Source: Clitopilus passeckerianus
Taxonomy: Eukaryota > Basidiomycota > Agaricomycetes > Agaricales > Entolomataceae
Assembly: GCA_944990035.1 (NCBI GenBank)
Contig: CALYLX010000093.1
Coordinates: 223,774 to 287,773 of the forward strand
DNA: 64,000 bases
Direction: 5' to 3'
Part shown: piece after piece, positions 35,648-49,194 of the stretch
Layout of the letters: each line of letters begins with the position of its first letter
Numbering within the stretch: the first letter of the stretch is position 1
Position numbers and translations under genes: made by a program
The notes under the pieces: model-generated
Told to the model about the DNA's origin: nothing
Databases searched by the model: none
What the model saw: the letters and a program-made list of their open reading frames with translations, nothing else

Positions 35648-36378
35648 GTTTGAATTTTGAGAGGCGCAAAATGTCAAAAAATCAAGCTGGAGGATCTCCA
35701 AGTTCGCGCACGTGATACATCTTTGAGCAGCCCACCTCGGAACGAGTGACGCAGACGAGAGTCTTAGCACGGAAGAACTTCAGCTAGGCATTAGACGACC
35801 GCAGAATGATAACTGCCTGCCGAAGAAAGAGAGGGAAAACCCCATCGCGCGAACCATTACATGACAGTGAGCGAGAGAATGAGTGCAGTGTCGGAACTCG
35901 GATGTTAAACATGAAAGTACCAAATAGGGCAGTGCCAAACAACAACTTCTGCTGGACGCGTCCATGAGCTTGTAGCGACATGGACGGCGAAACTAGGTCA
36001 CCATACATCCTTCGAGCTTTTATTTTTCTCGACAATTGCTTTTTGAATATCCTGCTGGTTCTCAAGGTATAGTCACGTTTTCTTGGAAGCTTTCCCCACT
36101 CGACCTCAAATGATGTGAACTTCACGCTACTACGTAGAGGAATACCCCTCGATGACCCATAGACCTCACTCTACTCTTCTGGTAGACGCGTCCTGGACGA
36201 AAGGAACCGTTGCGGTGGTGTGGGGTCGAGAACGGAGAACTGATTCTAATTTTCTTCTATTTTTTGTCCGTCACCGAGTAATATGCTAATTGCAGTGCGA
36301 TTTCGACAGAAGTTCACACCAGGAACCTCCGGTGGTATTAATCTACGGATGTCCTGAAGATAACGTACCGACACTGGT

Positions 36379-37253
36379 CTAGACTATCGTACCGGTGAGC
36401 GCCTTTATTCTTCTGCGCTTTTCTTCCGCCCAGGCCTCGGCACCTTTCCTTCTTGCGTTCTCCGCCGCTCCTGCTCTCAGGACCTCCGCTTCCTCTTCAC
36501 CGTACAAGCAATACGTGAAGGGTTCTCCTTCGTTGAGAAGTCGTTCAACCCGCTCCCAGCCTTTGCAATCATTCTGCCTTGGAGCTCGGAAGGTACCTCC
36601 TACCGGCGTGCCTGCCTGGGAGCAACCAGGGCAGGAGGTTCGCATTGGTTCATTCCACAACTCGGGATTCGGGTTCGCTAGTGTCCTTAATGCCTCTCGC
36701 TCTTCCCTCGTGATGATTTCTCCCTTATTATAACTTATATTCCAACTCCATCAACCTATCAACTTCCGCCCTTCTCTCCGGGTCTTTTCTTCTCTCGACC
36801 AAAGCGATCCATGCCTTCCAGATTTCCGGCATCTCATCTCGTTTGGGCGATACCCACCATCCCTGCCAACGGGAAATATCGTAGTCATTCCTGTCCAGGA
36901 CGGCGGGCTTGAAGACCTTCCGACAGGCGGTGCAGACGTATTTGGGACGGTGCGGATTAAGGCAGGCGTGAAGGCCGTTATTGGGCTGGTGACGTGGACA
37001 ATAGGTAGAGTACTTGTCGTTTGGTTTATAGTTGTCTTCATTCCAAGATGTAGCGAGGTTGAGATAATTCAAGCGTTCGTTCCGTTCGATGTCAGCAGGG
37101 GTTTCGCCATATGCACAACAGCCTCGTTCGCAACCGCGGATGCGAGCTGCACCGACGTGGCAGCCTATGAAGCGTGCTCTATCACTTCTGTTGCAAGAAT
37201 TAAGAATAATTTCGTTATGTGAAGTCTAAGTATCCACACCGACGACAAGCCAT
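36379..37253 (-). CDS. Cysteine-rich protein of unknown function, frame-broken
   Basis: A short first exon (37240-37253, MACR) is spliced to 36728-37178. This carries many Cys/His residues (RFIGCHVGAARIRGCERGCC, then TYCPRHQPNNGLHACLN and YVCTACRKVF), suggesting zinc binding. The frame ends at 36728 with MELEYKL, while a second frame continues as YNKGEIITREER and ends at 36379 after TSCPGCSQAGTPVGGTFRAP. The change lies at TATAAGTTATAATAAGG (coding strand), where a seven-base near-duplication could explain the break. A 41-nt intron from 36762 to about 36722 is an alternative, but its GTTGAT donor is poor. I do not recognise the family. The first-exon donor (GTGTGG) is also weak, so the start is uncertain. 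Confidence 0.55.
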
Positions 37254-37476
37254 GTCCTTGGAAGAACAGGGTACACTTGGCGGTTGCGGAACGGTGATGA
37301 TTCGGCGAAACCAAGGGATCTAATCTTATCTGATACCGCGCTCTGTACGGCAGCCCCGCACCGAGCTAATGATGCATGTGGGTTGATTTCACATGATAGA
37401 ACTCCAAGCCATACATACTTGAGAGGTTGTCAAACTCGGATAGTTTCCGTTTCAATCCTTCGTCAAGCAGCAGAAT

Positions 37477-40400
37477 ATGGCTGCGTTCTCAAAACCAATC
37501 TTGGATGCATTAAGGCATCCGAAGTCGAGGACACCGTTGTTGGTGTTCTTTATGACGCTGCTGATACTCCGATCAAGAGTTGCCTCAATACCAAAGATCG
37601 TGAAGAGCAAGGTGCTCCGTGGAGAGAGGCTGAGCCAGGAGCAACTGAATGAAGTGTTACAACAAGTGTATGAAAAGGAGGAGGATGGAAGTAAGACCAT
37701 CCTTGTTCCTCACCGGAATCGTGTTTCAAGGGTAAGTAATTCCGCCTCTGCAGCTGAAGCTTCCGCTCACGGAAATCTAGGTCAACGTGCAACCAACGCC
37801 CAAGGAGAAGTTTACCTCTGACGCACCATTCTTCCCTCCGTTACATGGCGATACCAAATCAAAGCCGAACATCAACAAGGCGTTCCTCAAACAGCTGAAC
37901 GCTATCCTCTTCCGGGTGGCCTTCCCCTCACTGAGGACGAAGGAGGCCGGCATTGTTGTGCTTCACTCATTCTTCCTCGTTCTACGGACAGTTTTGAGTG
38001 TCTTGGTTTCAAAGCTCGACGGACGGATAGCAAGGGACTTGGTACGCCTGCTTCCGAGACTATGAGTTCTATAACAGGTCTGATGGTTGACATAGGTCAG
38101 TGCCAATGGCAAAGGTTTCCTGAAAGGTCTAGCGCTATGGTTCCTCCTAGCCATCCCGAGTACCATTACCAATTCATTCGTATGTGATACTAATCTTCAA
38201 CCTTGCGTTCATAGCTAATCTTCATGTGCAGATCCGGCACCTACAATCGAAACTCTCGCTAAATCTCCGAACGCGCTTGACGCGATACATTCACGACCTT
38301 TATCTGTCCTCTTCACCAGACCTGCGGTACTACCGATCGGGGCTTGAAGGTGCTGACCATTACATTACCTCCGACGTCGATGCATGGTGTGAAGCGCTCT
38401 CCGTTCTTTAGTAAGTTTTCTTCCGTTCCATTTGCCCTTAAACCTCCTTAATTTACCCCTCTCCCCTTCCGAAGTGGAAATGTCCTCAAACCCTCGCTTG
38501 ACCTGTTCATCTTCACTGGCCAACTGTCTCGCTCACTCGGCTTCCGAGGAACGGTATTATTATTCGCGAATTACTATGCGACTGTCAGCATTTTGAAGGC
38601 CGTGACACCGGCTTTTGGCAAGTTGGCTGCTGTGGAGGCGAAGTTGGAGAGTGAGTATAGGAGTGGGATGGGTAGGGTCGGCAGGGAGAGCGAGGAGGTT
38701 GCGTGAGTGTTTCATCCACCTTCCACCGATTGATCAGTCGGAGCTAATTGGTGTGCAGCTTCTATGATGGTGGATTGAGGGAGAAGGACATCTTGTCTAA
38801 AGCCTACCTCCGACTCATCAAGCATGTCAACTCGATATACAAGGTTCGTAGCAATACCTCGCCACTAGCATCCGTTCATTATCCTGTCTACTCTTCTTTC
38901 CGCTACGAATACTGACGGATCATCATCTTCACAGATTCGCATAGCTTATGAATGGACCGAAGACTACGTCATCAAGTACCTCTGGTCCGCAGCTGGCTAT
39001 GGGCTCATTGCTGTGCCGCTCCTGTACACACGGACCAAACGAGTCCTCGGGGGAGACGGAGAGGATGGAAAGGCGGCGAAGAAGCCGAGGCCAGATGATG
39101 CTGTTGCTGGAAGGACGGAGAGTAAGTTTTGTCTTCGCTCCATTACCTTGGAATGCAGATGCTGACTTGGGATGTGAACAGCATACGTCTCGAACCGTCG
39201 GCTGCTGCTCAATCTGGCCGATGCGGGAGGAAGACTGATGTACGCGTACAAGGACCTCCTCGAACTTGCTGGTTTAACGACGAGGTTGTACACCCTCCTT
39301 TCGACGCTGCATAATCTGGAGCCGGTACAGGTCAACACCATACCGCCCGGAGAGACAGACGCGATCAGCTTCAAGGATGTCGACGTTTGTGTGCCTTCCT
39401 CAGGCAACAGCAACTCCAATGCATCCGAAGGAGAGAAAGACGAGAAGTCTTCTCAAGGACTGGCACCGCCTCTCGTCAAGGACCTGTCCCTCGAGCTGAA
39501 GGAAGGCATGCACCTCATGATTACAGGCTCGAACGGAGTAGGCAAAACTGCCGTCGCCCGTGTCCTTGCTGGTCTCTGGGCGCCCTCCGGTCCGAACGCG
39601 CATCTCCTTCGACCCACCTCAGGTGAACAAGATTGCCCTACCGCACCCGGCGGAAAGAGGGAACGTCAGGCGGTGTACGTGGTCCCGCAGAGAGCGTACA
39701 TGGTGACGGGGAGCTTGCTGGATCAAGTGATTTACCCTCATTCGTATGCCGATTTTGTGGAGAGCGGAAGGACGCTTGAGGAGGTTATGGAGATTTTGGA
39801 GAAGGTGTTTTTGGCATATCTTCCTGAGAGAGAGGGTGGGTGGAGTACGAGGAAGGAATGGAGGGACGTGTTGAGTGGTGGGGAGAAGCAGAGGATGGGG
39901 ATGGCGAGGGTGTTTTATCATAGACCGAAGTTTGCGGTTTTGGATGGTATGTCGGTTTGGAGATGTGTTGCACAAAGGGTGGATTGCTGATAATCGACCT
40001 TTCTTAGAATGCACAAGTGCCGTGTCTACGGATGTAGAAGGGCATATGTATGAACATGCAAAGACGCTTGGGATTACACTCATTACTATCTCTCTCCGGT
40101 CAGTCCTTCTTTCCTTGTCATGCTGAGCAAATCAGCCAGCTAACTCTGAATTTTACAGACCTTCTCTCATGAAATATCATACCCATCTCTTGACCCTCTC
40201 TGGAGAAGGTCAAGGCGAATGGAACTTGATGCAAGTTGGAACTGAAGAGGAGAGATTGACGATTGACAGGGAGATTGCTAGTTTGGAGGCGAAGCTGGCA
40301 GATGTGGAGAAGTGGGAGAAGAGGCGAGATGAGTTGGAGCGGCTCCTGGGTCCTGAAGGCGCGGAGATCGATGATTCGGAGGATGAGGTTGATTTTGAGC

Positions 40401-40480
40401 CCGTTCATGGTGTTGACGAGGGAGTCAGCTTTGGGAAGGCGGAGGTTGGGGAAGAGGCTGAGCAAGCGAAGGAGATTTAG
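37477..40480 (+). CDS. Peroxisomal ABC half-transporter, subfamily D (Pxa/ALDP-like)
   Basis: Imports long-chain acyl groups into peroxisomes for beta-oxidation; acts as a dimer of half-transporters. Ten exons: 37477-37731, 37781-38041, 38096-38179, 38232-38410, 38475-38702, 38759-38843, 38935-39121, 39182-39946, 40008-40098, 40159-40480, giving 818 residues with all phases agreeing. The membrane half shows subfamily-D signatures: VLRTVLSVLVSKLDGRIARD, RTRLTRYIHDLYLSS, and ADHYITSDVDAWCEALS, which occupies the place of the conserved N-x-D-Q motif; then SEEVAFYDGG. The ATPase half has Walker A (GSNGVGKT, about residue 541), an ABC signature LSGGEKQR (about 655) and Walker B leading to DECTSAVS. 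The C-terminus is a charged coiled coil and acidic tail. Walker B is cut by an intron between the Asp and Glu codons. Whether it is the Pxa1 or Pxa2 type cannot be settled by eye. Confidence 0.92.
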
Positions 40481-40785
40481 AGAATGATTATTGCTTTTTA
40501 TGATACCCGCATGTTGTTTGATTTCGCAATCTCATATAATTTCAAGCCTCTTGGTTCCTAATGGTGGTCTTGAATTCGCTGCCCTGAAGCTCGTAATCTC
40601 TGTGGAGTAGACCTGAACACGAAGCTTCCCTTGTGCACCTCTCTTCGTTATCCACGAGCTCGGGGACCTGGAATCCAGGACTTCGTCATTGAGTCTCGAC
40701 AACCTCCTGAGTGTCCCGACAGAGTAAGGATCAGCAGTCCATTCATACAGTTCATATTTTTAGTGTAGAGACACTATTTACAGAT

Positions 40786-41946
40786 TCATCGTAAAAAGTC
40801 GTAAATGTGATGCGTATCTACATAAATGGGTATAATGTCCGATGTCCGTACAGTGACACAAGGGCGGTGAGTCCAGGGGTCATGAATATGGGGAGTGTCC
40901 GCTCGTAGCTCCATCTCCTCGTCTCGCATCCGCCTCAACACCTCCCACCCAGGCAAACCGAACATCTCAGGTAGAGACTCCCAGAGCCTGCGTCGCGCAG
41001 CATCATACTTTATCCTGCCCTCTTCGTAACAAGCCGAACAGACGTGTTGTTTGTAGTATTCCCACACGGGCTTGAACACCGCATCTAGGGGATTGATTCC
41101 CTTTCGACACTCGTTCAGGAGGTGAAGGATGTTCAGTCGCGTGGCGTTGCAGGATGCGTCTGTTGAGCCTGGCTTCTTGCATTGAGGAGAATCGGTGCTC
41201 CTGGTAAGGAACTCGAGTGTTTCCTTGTGTTCGATGTTGGACAAGGGAACAATTGCCTTGAGACAGGCAGAACGGTTAATAGGGTGTAGTTGAAGGGTGG
41301 CGGTTTTGTTCCAGAGGAAGCCGTCTGCGATGTTCCCTACGGGGCAGCTACAAACGCAGAGGAGGCAGGAGGGAAGAACCCATAGAAGGTCAAGTTCGCG
41401 AGCGAGGTTGCAAGCGAAGAACGCAGTGTTGTCTGTCCATGGAGTTGTACGGTCTTCTTGACGTTGATCGAATGCTTCGAGGGTTGTAGGGTAGAGCAAT
41501 TCGAGGTGCCGTAGAGCCCGGCGGCGGAGATATGGTACGTCGTATTTGGTACTCAGGCGTAAGATACCAGCGACAATGGAGACGTGGGTTGGGGTTGGTG
41601 GTGGTTCAAAGAAGCTGTAGAATCACGGGGTCAGCGAATTCGAGAGCATTGGACGATGCATAGTAATATACCTTGAGTCGTATATGGCTTTGAGAAACCA
41701 ACCCATATCTTGTGGAGGGTCGTGAACTTGAACAATGGGACACCCATCTAGTGATTCCTCCTCCCCGGGATTGATTTGAGGTAGAGATAGCATGCTTTCG
41801 AAAACACCTGATCTCTGGGCCAAGATCCCTCGCGAAACGCGAAACTGCGCATTTTCCGCCACAATAATCAAGTTCCCATCTTCGAACCAGACCGTGGGTA
41901 CCGCAGAGGGAGAGAAATTTGCGTATGGATGTTCCGTCAGGTGCAT
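40786..41946 (-). CDS. BTB/POZ domain protein, second
   Basis: Two exons, 41672-41946 and 40786-41614, with a 57-nt intron (41615-41671, phase 2), giving 367 residues. The N-terminal half has the mushroom BTB pattern: VPTVWFEDGNLIIVAENAQF, VSRGILAQRSGVFESMLSLP, CPIVQVHDPPQDMGWFLKAI. After the splice comes VSIVAGILRLSTKYDVPYLR, the BACK-like helix start that typically follows BTB in this group. A long helical C-terminus contains Cys pairs (CSACYEEG). It shares little with the first BTB gene at 14.3-15.4 kb beyond the fold. It is convergent with the ABC transporter gene, with about 300 bp between stops. Function unknown. Confidence 0.88.
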
Positions 41947-42922
41947 GCTTTCCAGTGTTTTGACCGTAGCGCTTTAGATGCCCCAGTCAATGATGGAAGC
42001 AGGATCGTGCCCTTTTAGCCAGTGGGTTTGACACCCGAGAAAAGCTGTAAGAGTGGCCTGAGGACAGATTGGTGTGGGCGAAATTTGTTCAGACAACGTA
42101 CCAATGCCTCTTATAAGCCTTGATCTACCTTTCTGATCAGAGTTCTTTGCGGATGCCGTAATACGAGCTCATATGTTGAGATATACAATTGCCAAGTGAT
42201 AGGCATCCAAAGCGGAACTACTTCAGCGAAGTGGCCGACAATTATTTATCCAGATGACGGGTTCCTGGAGGGCGCAGGGCTCGTGATAGTGTGGAAGTTG
42301 GGTTCGAGAGGCCGGCGCTGTACTAGTTCCTGACAAAGACTCCCAGCTAAAGCATGTTTGGAAGTGTTTGATTTCAAGGAACTCGACAGAAGTTTCCAAC
42401 AGATGTGGCACTCTCCAATCTCTGAGTGCCAGTGAAAATGAATATCGGGGAATACGACATCCAGGTGGGAATCATGGCGTAGCATCGCACTCGCCACCAG
42501 GCCATATTCCACACTATGGTGGTCCTGTATAGTAGATGCCGTGACTGGTGTTACCCGATGACATCGAAGCCAAAGTAAGATCTTGACACCAGGAAAGATG
42601 GGAGGCAGGTCAAATGATCGCCAACTGTCAAGCCAGAGATTAGATTAGTCCACTGTATTGCAGTCTACGCCAGGTTCATTAACGAAGTGCCCTCACTTTA
42701 GCGCTCATCGCATTCCACCATTGTCGACCTTCCCAGAGGCAACGGAGCTCACCTTCTGACGCGTTATGCGTGGGAGGCCACGTGTTTGGCGCGTCTAACA
42801 AACAGGGATGGCCCAGGGCCGTGGGAATATTCGTCGCGTCAAAACGACCTCTTAATTGTGGCCCAAGAGACGCGCTCTCTCTGATTGTTACAACTACCAC
42901 AGCACTTTTCAATCGTGCGTTC
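41947..42922. other. Divergent promoter region between BTB and SNF2 genes
   Basis: These 976 bp lie between two divergently oriented start codons (41946 on minus, 42923 on plus) and should contain both promoters. Minus-strand open frames at 42246-42512 and 42679-42969 have no recognisable motif and I do not call them genes. Confidence 0.4.
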
Positions 42923-45900
42923 ATGGAGTCCCAGACTCCTAAAGAGCTCATCGAGCTCGCGAAACGCACTCTAGCTGTATCTCCTGCAGCTCCTGTACGT
43001 GTTTAGCCCCTTTTCACTGAGACCCGACAAGTGGCAACACTGTCGAGGATATAGGTCGTTGGAGTCTTTCTCCTTCCTTTCATGAATTTTCTTCGTGGAT
43101 CTCAATTAACTGCCTCTCTATAGAACTCTGGAATCTCCGCAGCATATATAGAGGAACTAAAGAGCCATAAGCAAATTTACCAGCATGACTTTAATGTGAG
43201 TCGACAGCGAAAGACGAGCACAGAACGCGCGGTAACCATCCTGCAACTACACAGTTTCGACTTTTTCCAGAACGTGGTACCGGGTGTAAGCAATCTCTAT
43301 ATCATTTGCGAAGAACCCTAATTAATTTGACGCGCATTGGTAGTCGGCAAAGTGAAATGCTTAGAGAAAGGATGCGAAGATCAAGTCATAGCCCTCGAGA
43401 GAAGGGCAAAGACTACGGATGGCGGAAAGAGCGAAGGCATTGGTTCCTTGGCCGCATATCGTGTAAGTGCTGTGTGATGCTTCTCCCGACAGCTGTACTG
43501 ACGAGACACCACATGATCAGTATCATATTGCAGAACATCCCACACACAGCAAGAATCGCTATGCTCGGATCAAAGCTGAACATGCTGCAAAGACTAATAG
43601 GCCCATAGGCGCCGTAAGTGTCAATTAGACTGCCCGTTCAGGAAACATACCTAATCAATCTTTCATACGATATAGACGCCTCCATCTACAACTGGACCAA
43701 AGCTTACGCAAATTGGGAGGCAACCACGCAGCTTGTTGACTGCACTTGATGCTATGTCTCCAGCTTCCCATGGGTCCTCCAGGCCGGGAAGTGTCAGCGC
43801 CTCACCTGCAAGCGCCAACAAAACTGCCTCGCTGGTTCGTATAAAACCTGAGCAGAACGAACCAACCTTGAGCATGGCATCTCACTATCCACCAGCCTCT
43901 TCCTAAGCGTCAAGCCACGCGTGTCCAGCGTCCAGAGAATCAACGCTGACGCTCCCATCCAAGACATACCTCTGAAACGCTTGTCTGATTCCTCCTTCGA
44001 GCATCGTCTTCCCTCAGGCCTGGCCAACAGCGATCTCCCAGCGGCAAAGAGAATCAAGTCAGACACGTTTGCGATCACAGCTCAGAAATTACCTCTTACA
44101 GAGCTCAACCGTCTTCCGGTGCCACCTTCATCAGCTCTTGTTCACACACCTACGGTCCCCCAATCGGCTGGTGCTGATATAGACGATGTCCGTGCACGAA
44201 TGGTCGATCTTCAACGCACAATCTCGCACATTGAGCCCGCATATATGAGGCTTTGCGCCAAGAGAATCCCACCAAAGCCGATAAAACACGCATGGTCAAT
44301 TTATTGCACCAGTTAACCAGCCTTCGTCGAGAGAAGGAAGATCTTAATAAGCAGATTCCTGCTGCCCTCCCATATCGACCTCCGAGCTTCACAGCCTCTG
44401 TGGCCACGTTTGCGCCACTGGCGCCTACACCTTATCAGGAACCCGCAATGCCTGGTGCATTCCCCCTCGTGACCCCCACGTTGCAGCCATACAATGATCC
44501 TGCTTTCCCAGCCATCCCGAAGGTCGAAGCCAACCAGACGACTTTGGATGCCCATCTTAGACCTGAGTACAATCCTTTGCACAACAGAGCCGCGGAACCC
44601 GACCAGCCCTTTGCTTCGGGTTCTGGTGCGCCACAGGTGCTTGCGAGAGGCAAACTGCCTGAGTTGGATGATAGCAGCGACGAGGACGATTATGCAGCCC
44701 CTAATCCTTATGCTTTCATGGATCACATCATCCCCAACATACCCATTATAGCGCCCCTTGGTAACGCGGAGGACTTTGACGACAATGGGGACTGGTATGG
44801 TCGTGGCCGTGACACGTTCAGGGGACCTGTTGCTAAAGCTGACGAGTAAGTATTGTCACATAACGCTTAATTTGCTGGACCTGACATATCTCCCCCCCTC
44901 AGTATCGACAAGTTTTTGAAGGAGGCTGGCAATTCAGAGTCCTTTGATGGAAATGAGAAAGTCGAGACTGCACTCGCGAAGCTTGACTTGGCTTATTTGA
45001 CTGATCTTATCCCTGGCATGGAAGTCGCATTGATGCCTCACCAAGCCATTGGTGTCGCTTGGATGGTTGCCAAAGAGAACTCCCGTCAGAAGGGAGGCTG
45101 CCTAGGTGACGATATGGGCCTTGGAAAGGTAAGCGTCTGAAATTTAATCCGATCGACCGACTAACATATTTTCTCAGACTGTTCAAATGTATGATATTGC
45201 CTTCCCCTGCTGCTTCGGAGCAACCGTTAATGTTCGTTTTCTAGGATTGCCACTATGGTCAAGAACCGCTCCGACGACCCTGCTTGCAAGACCAATCTCA
45301 TCTTATGTCCGACTGCCCTGCTCGACCAATGGGCGATGGAAATCGAGATGAAGACTAATTGTGACTTGAAGGTTCTTATCTATCATGGTGCGCTCAATAC
45401 AAGTTAGGGGAATTTACGACATTGATCATAATTTTTGCACTCAGGTTCTTCAAAGCCGCGCCGAAAGAACGAGCTGTTGAAGTACGATGTCATTCTGACA
45501 ACCTATGCCGTAAGTTGTGATTCACTTGCCTATCACGACTGAAGTTGAACGTGAGTCAGACTATGGCTTTGGAATGGCCCGACTTTGAGAACGAGCAGAA
45601 GAAAAAGGAGAAGGCTAGGCAGAAGAAGAAGAAACAGCTCAACGGCTTCATCGAACACGATTCCGAGGATTCGGAAGACTACAAGCCTCAGAAAAAGAAG
45701 GAAAATGGCCTGCTCTTCCAGGTTGATGTAAGTTACTTGCATCACCTGTGACCCACTTTTCTGACGTGTTATCTAGTTTTACAGGATTATCCTAGATGAG
45801 GCTCAGGCTATCCGAAATCGCCGAACCAGTGAGTACCTTCAAACCGCTCATCTTCGCCGTACTCACCACTGTCTAAGGGGCATCTCGAGCTGTGACTGAG

Positions 45901-48465
45901 CTTCGTGCCAAATATCGCTGGTGTCTGACTGGGTACGGAGATTTGAATTGGACTCTGCCGTTGGCCTGACAACTTTTCAATAGAACCCCCATTATCAACC
46001 AGCTGGCAGACTGTTATGGTTACTTCAGGTTCCTTAGGATTCGACCTTGGTACGATTTTACGGAATTCCAAGCTCACATCGGGATTATTGAGAAGAAGAA
46101 TCGTGGGTGGACTATTTCTCATGAATTTACCAGGCTGACACCGCTTCAGCTTCTCTCGCCATCTCTCGACTTCAAGCAGTTCTTGCGACAGTTCTTTTGC
46201 GACGCATGAAAAATTCCCAACTCGATGGGAAGCCATTGATCGACTTGCCTAGCAAGACTGTCAATCTGGTTAAGCTTGAATTTTCGGAGGAAGAACGAGA
46301 GGTTTACGATATGGTATACACTTTGGCTCGCTTCTATGCAGGGCGCCACTGATGCACTCTTGACCAGGTGGAGCGAGGCGCTCAGGCCAACTTCAATCGA
46401 TTCCTCAAAGCTGGCACCGTGTTAAAGTGATCCCCTTCTAAACGCATCGTTTACGTCAGTTCTAATTCATGAACAGGAACTACTCCCAAGTTTTGGTTCT
46501 CCTTCTACGACTCCGCCAGATCTGCTCCCACCCTTCGCTGATCCAGGAGAACGCGGCAGCTTTCATATCACCAGAGGAGGTCTACGAAGAAACGAGCCCT
46601 CAATTGACCACGGAGATCATTCGCGCTCGAAGGCTTGTCGGCCCTGACTTTGTCCAGAAGATGAGGCTGAAGTTCAAAGAAGCGGTCCTTCAGCGCATGG
46701 AAGCGGAAAAAGCTGTTCGTATATTCTGGATGCTCATGCTCTAGTGCTGATTGTTTGCTTAGTCTGCTGATGCGGTTGCCGAAGACGAAGAATGTGCCAT
46801 TTGCTTTGACCCTCCCACTGACGCCGTGATAACGTCTTGTGGTCACAGTTTCTGCCGCGAGTGCATCAGTATGTGCATTTCATGGTCACTCGGCGTCATC
46901 GTACTGATTTTGTGTAGTGGACGTGATCAACGGGCCGGCCCCAGCTAATGTAGACGAAGGGTCAGTCGTCAAAGAAAAGGAGCGTCCTTGTAAGTTGCAT
47001 GCCGTGTATAAACTTTACGGTGTTCTCATGCTTCCAAGGTCCCACTTGCCGTGGAGCAATCACTGCTGAGAAACTATTCCAACGGGAAGCTTTCCTGCCT
47101 TCAGAAGATGACCTCAAACCCAAATCCGAGACCAGCGACATCGAGATGGAAGACATTTCAGACCCTCTAAAAGGCGTTGGAAACTCCAAACGTAAAGGAA
47201 AAGGCGTTGCCAAGCGGACCCGCCGTGCTGCAGGAGATTCGGTGGATGTCATAATGTCTGAAGCCGAATCCGACGATGAATCCGCCGACGACGATCTTAG
47301 CGACTTCATTGTTGAGGACGGGGAGGACGAAGAAGAAAAGGATGCTCGTCGTGCCTTGAAGAAACGCCTCGGGAAGAAGAAGGCTAACATGATCTTGGAC
47401 TCCGATGACGAGGTTGAGGAGACCCCGGAAGAGAAAGAGATATACTTCGGAAAGAAGACCTTCAAGTCACCTGAGGACATCAAGATCCTTCCCAGATTCC
47501 TTCCATCCACCAAGATGAAGGTATTTGTGCTGTCTTCTACTGAAAACCTGGAAGGCTGACGGACTCGCTAGTACATGATGCAGCAACTCGAGAAGATGAT
47601 GCATGAACGTCCCGACGAGAAGGTTCGTTTTATTCCACCCAGATGCCTCCCATGACCCCCCTGACCGAGCTCAAGGTTCTGGTGATCTCTCAATGGACCA
47701 GTTGCTTGGACTTGGTCTCCGATTATCTCACCGAATCCGGTGTAATCCATGTGAAGTATGTTTCCTCTTGCGTGTTCAACTTCCACTGTCACTAAGCATA
47801 CGCAGATACCAAGGAGACATGACACGCCCTAAACGTGACCAAGCTGTTCGTGCTTTTATGTCGAAGGGCAAAGCCAAAGTCATGTTGATGTCAATGAAAT
47901 GCGGAGGTAGAGTAGAAATTTCTTGGCGTTGACCTTTACTGACGCACCCTAGGTGTCGGCCTGAACTTGACTCGTGCCAATAATGTACTTTCCCTCGATC
48001 TGGGCTGGTCGCAAGCCATCGAGAACCAATCATTTGACAGGTGGGCTCAGTCTTGTTAGCTATGTTCTTCACGCTAACTAATTTCCTTAGGGTTCACCGA
48101 CTGGGTCAGAACAAGTCTGTTCTGGTCGAACGGCTCGTTATTTCTGGGACTGTCGAAGACCGTGTTCTAGCGATGCAGGAGCGAAAGGTGGGATTTACCT
48201 TCACTTTGAAATCTCCAAACTTATAAATTTGACGAGTAGAAACTCCTGTCGGATGGAAGTCTTGGAGAAGGTTCAGCCAAGAAGATGGGTCGTATGTGCT
48301 ATTCTTGACACTTTCTACGTTCCTTGCTAATCAGTCGTTTAGGACTTTCTGTCAAGGAGCTTGGTATGTCATCTGTATCGAACCTTTTCTTCCATAAGCT
48401 AATTGTTGGGCGTAGCTGGTCTCTTCGGACTTGACCATCTCGGGCGCCGCATTGAAGGAGAATAG
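42923..48465 (+). CDS. SNF2-family ATPase with internal RING finger (Uls1/Rad5-16 type), 29 exons
   Basis: Chromatin/DNA translocase with ubiquitin-ligase potential; it resembles the Uls1/Rrp1/Rrp2 branch. Protein about 1320 residues. The N-terminus carries a small Cys pair and disordered sequence. ATPase motifs: [25 protein letters not shown] (Walker A split by an intron), [12 protein letters not shown], the box [33 protein letters not shown] follows between the lobes ([24 protein letters not shown]), then the helicase C lobe ([38 protein letters not shown]). Small exons include 45178-45188 (11 nt) and 48343-48363 (21 nt). An 80-nt intron (43835-43914) resolves one frame change; another near 44251-44255 (TTT run, between AYMRL and [10 protein letters not shown]) has no splice explanation, so the length is one base short of a whole frame. 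This is probably a sequencing indel or a recent mutation. Confidence 0.88.
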
Positions 48466-48835
48466 CCTGCTGCGTGATGATCGCCTCATAGTTGTCCCTA
48501 GGAACCTCAACTTTTTGCCCACCTCTATATTTCAATTCACCTCATCAAATTGGAAGAGACTTACTATATCATTACCTTGCAATCCTGAAAACCTAAGTTA
48601 TTGCTTTTCTTTATTTTACCATACATCTTAGACTCCAAACGTCACGGAGAGCGCTTTATTTTCGAAAGTGTAGATTCTTGCTATTCATGATATGATACAG
48701 CCCTGACCTATTGTATTTTACAATCTGTTTGCTGAGATTCTTCGCCTGTTTTTACCATTACAAAGCCTTCATTTTATCTAAAAAGCTTCATTCGTCAATC
48801 AATCAACAATATTTCAATCAATCATTTCGTTTTGA

Positions 48836-49194
48836 TCACACTCTCTGGAAACCGTACCGCACCTCGTTCATACGAAGTCTCAGTCCGTCCTCCTTCGTCA
48901 CCCCAGGCAGCTCCTCGTGCATGTTGGAGCTGTACACCTGTACTATCAGTCTAGACAGATCAAACCTTGCAAGCCGCTGAAGGCTCTTGACTTCTGCTAA
49001 CTACTGGCCAAGAAGGGCGACATCGAGGCCGTCGCCTCACTCTAAAACTGGCTCATACGAGCGGAGAGCCTGAGGTTGTCCTCGAGGTGGCTCGACAGAC
49101 GCTTCAAGTCGCGGCCAGTGAGTTCGACAAACTTGCCTATCATGTGCATTTGACTCCGGGATGACTCGAAAATCTCGACGTTGAGCTGAAAGTT
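48836..49194 (-). CDS. 3' part of an unrecognised helix-rich gene
   Basis: Two minus-strand exons fit in phase: 49059-49194 and 48836-48993, joined by a 65-nt intron (48994-49058, phase 1). They read FQLNVEIFESSRSQMHMIGK, then FVELTGRDLKRLSSHLEDNL, then after the splice LQRLARFDLSRLIVQVYSSN and a TGA at 48836. The composition is amphipathic-helical. A further upstream exon may lie near 49300-49430 (DEWRMQRSFQDREEVAKVYT), but I could not join it with confidence. No family recognised. It would be divergent to the small secreted protein gene. Confidence 0.4.

Noticed and set aside
43835..43914. A second frame break in the SNF2 gene at the TAA at 43904
   Set aside because: An 80-nt intron with a GTTCGT donor, a donor type used elsewhere in the same gene, removes it and restores phase.
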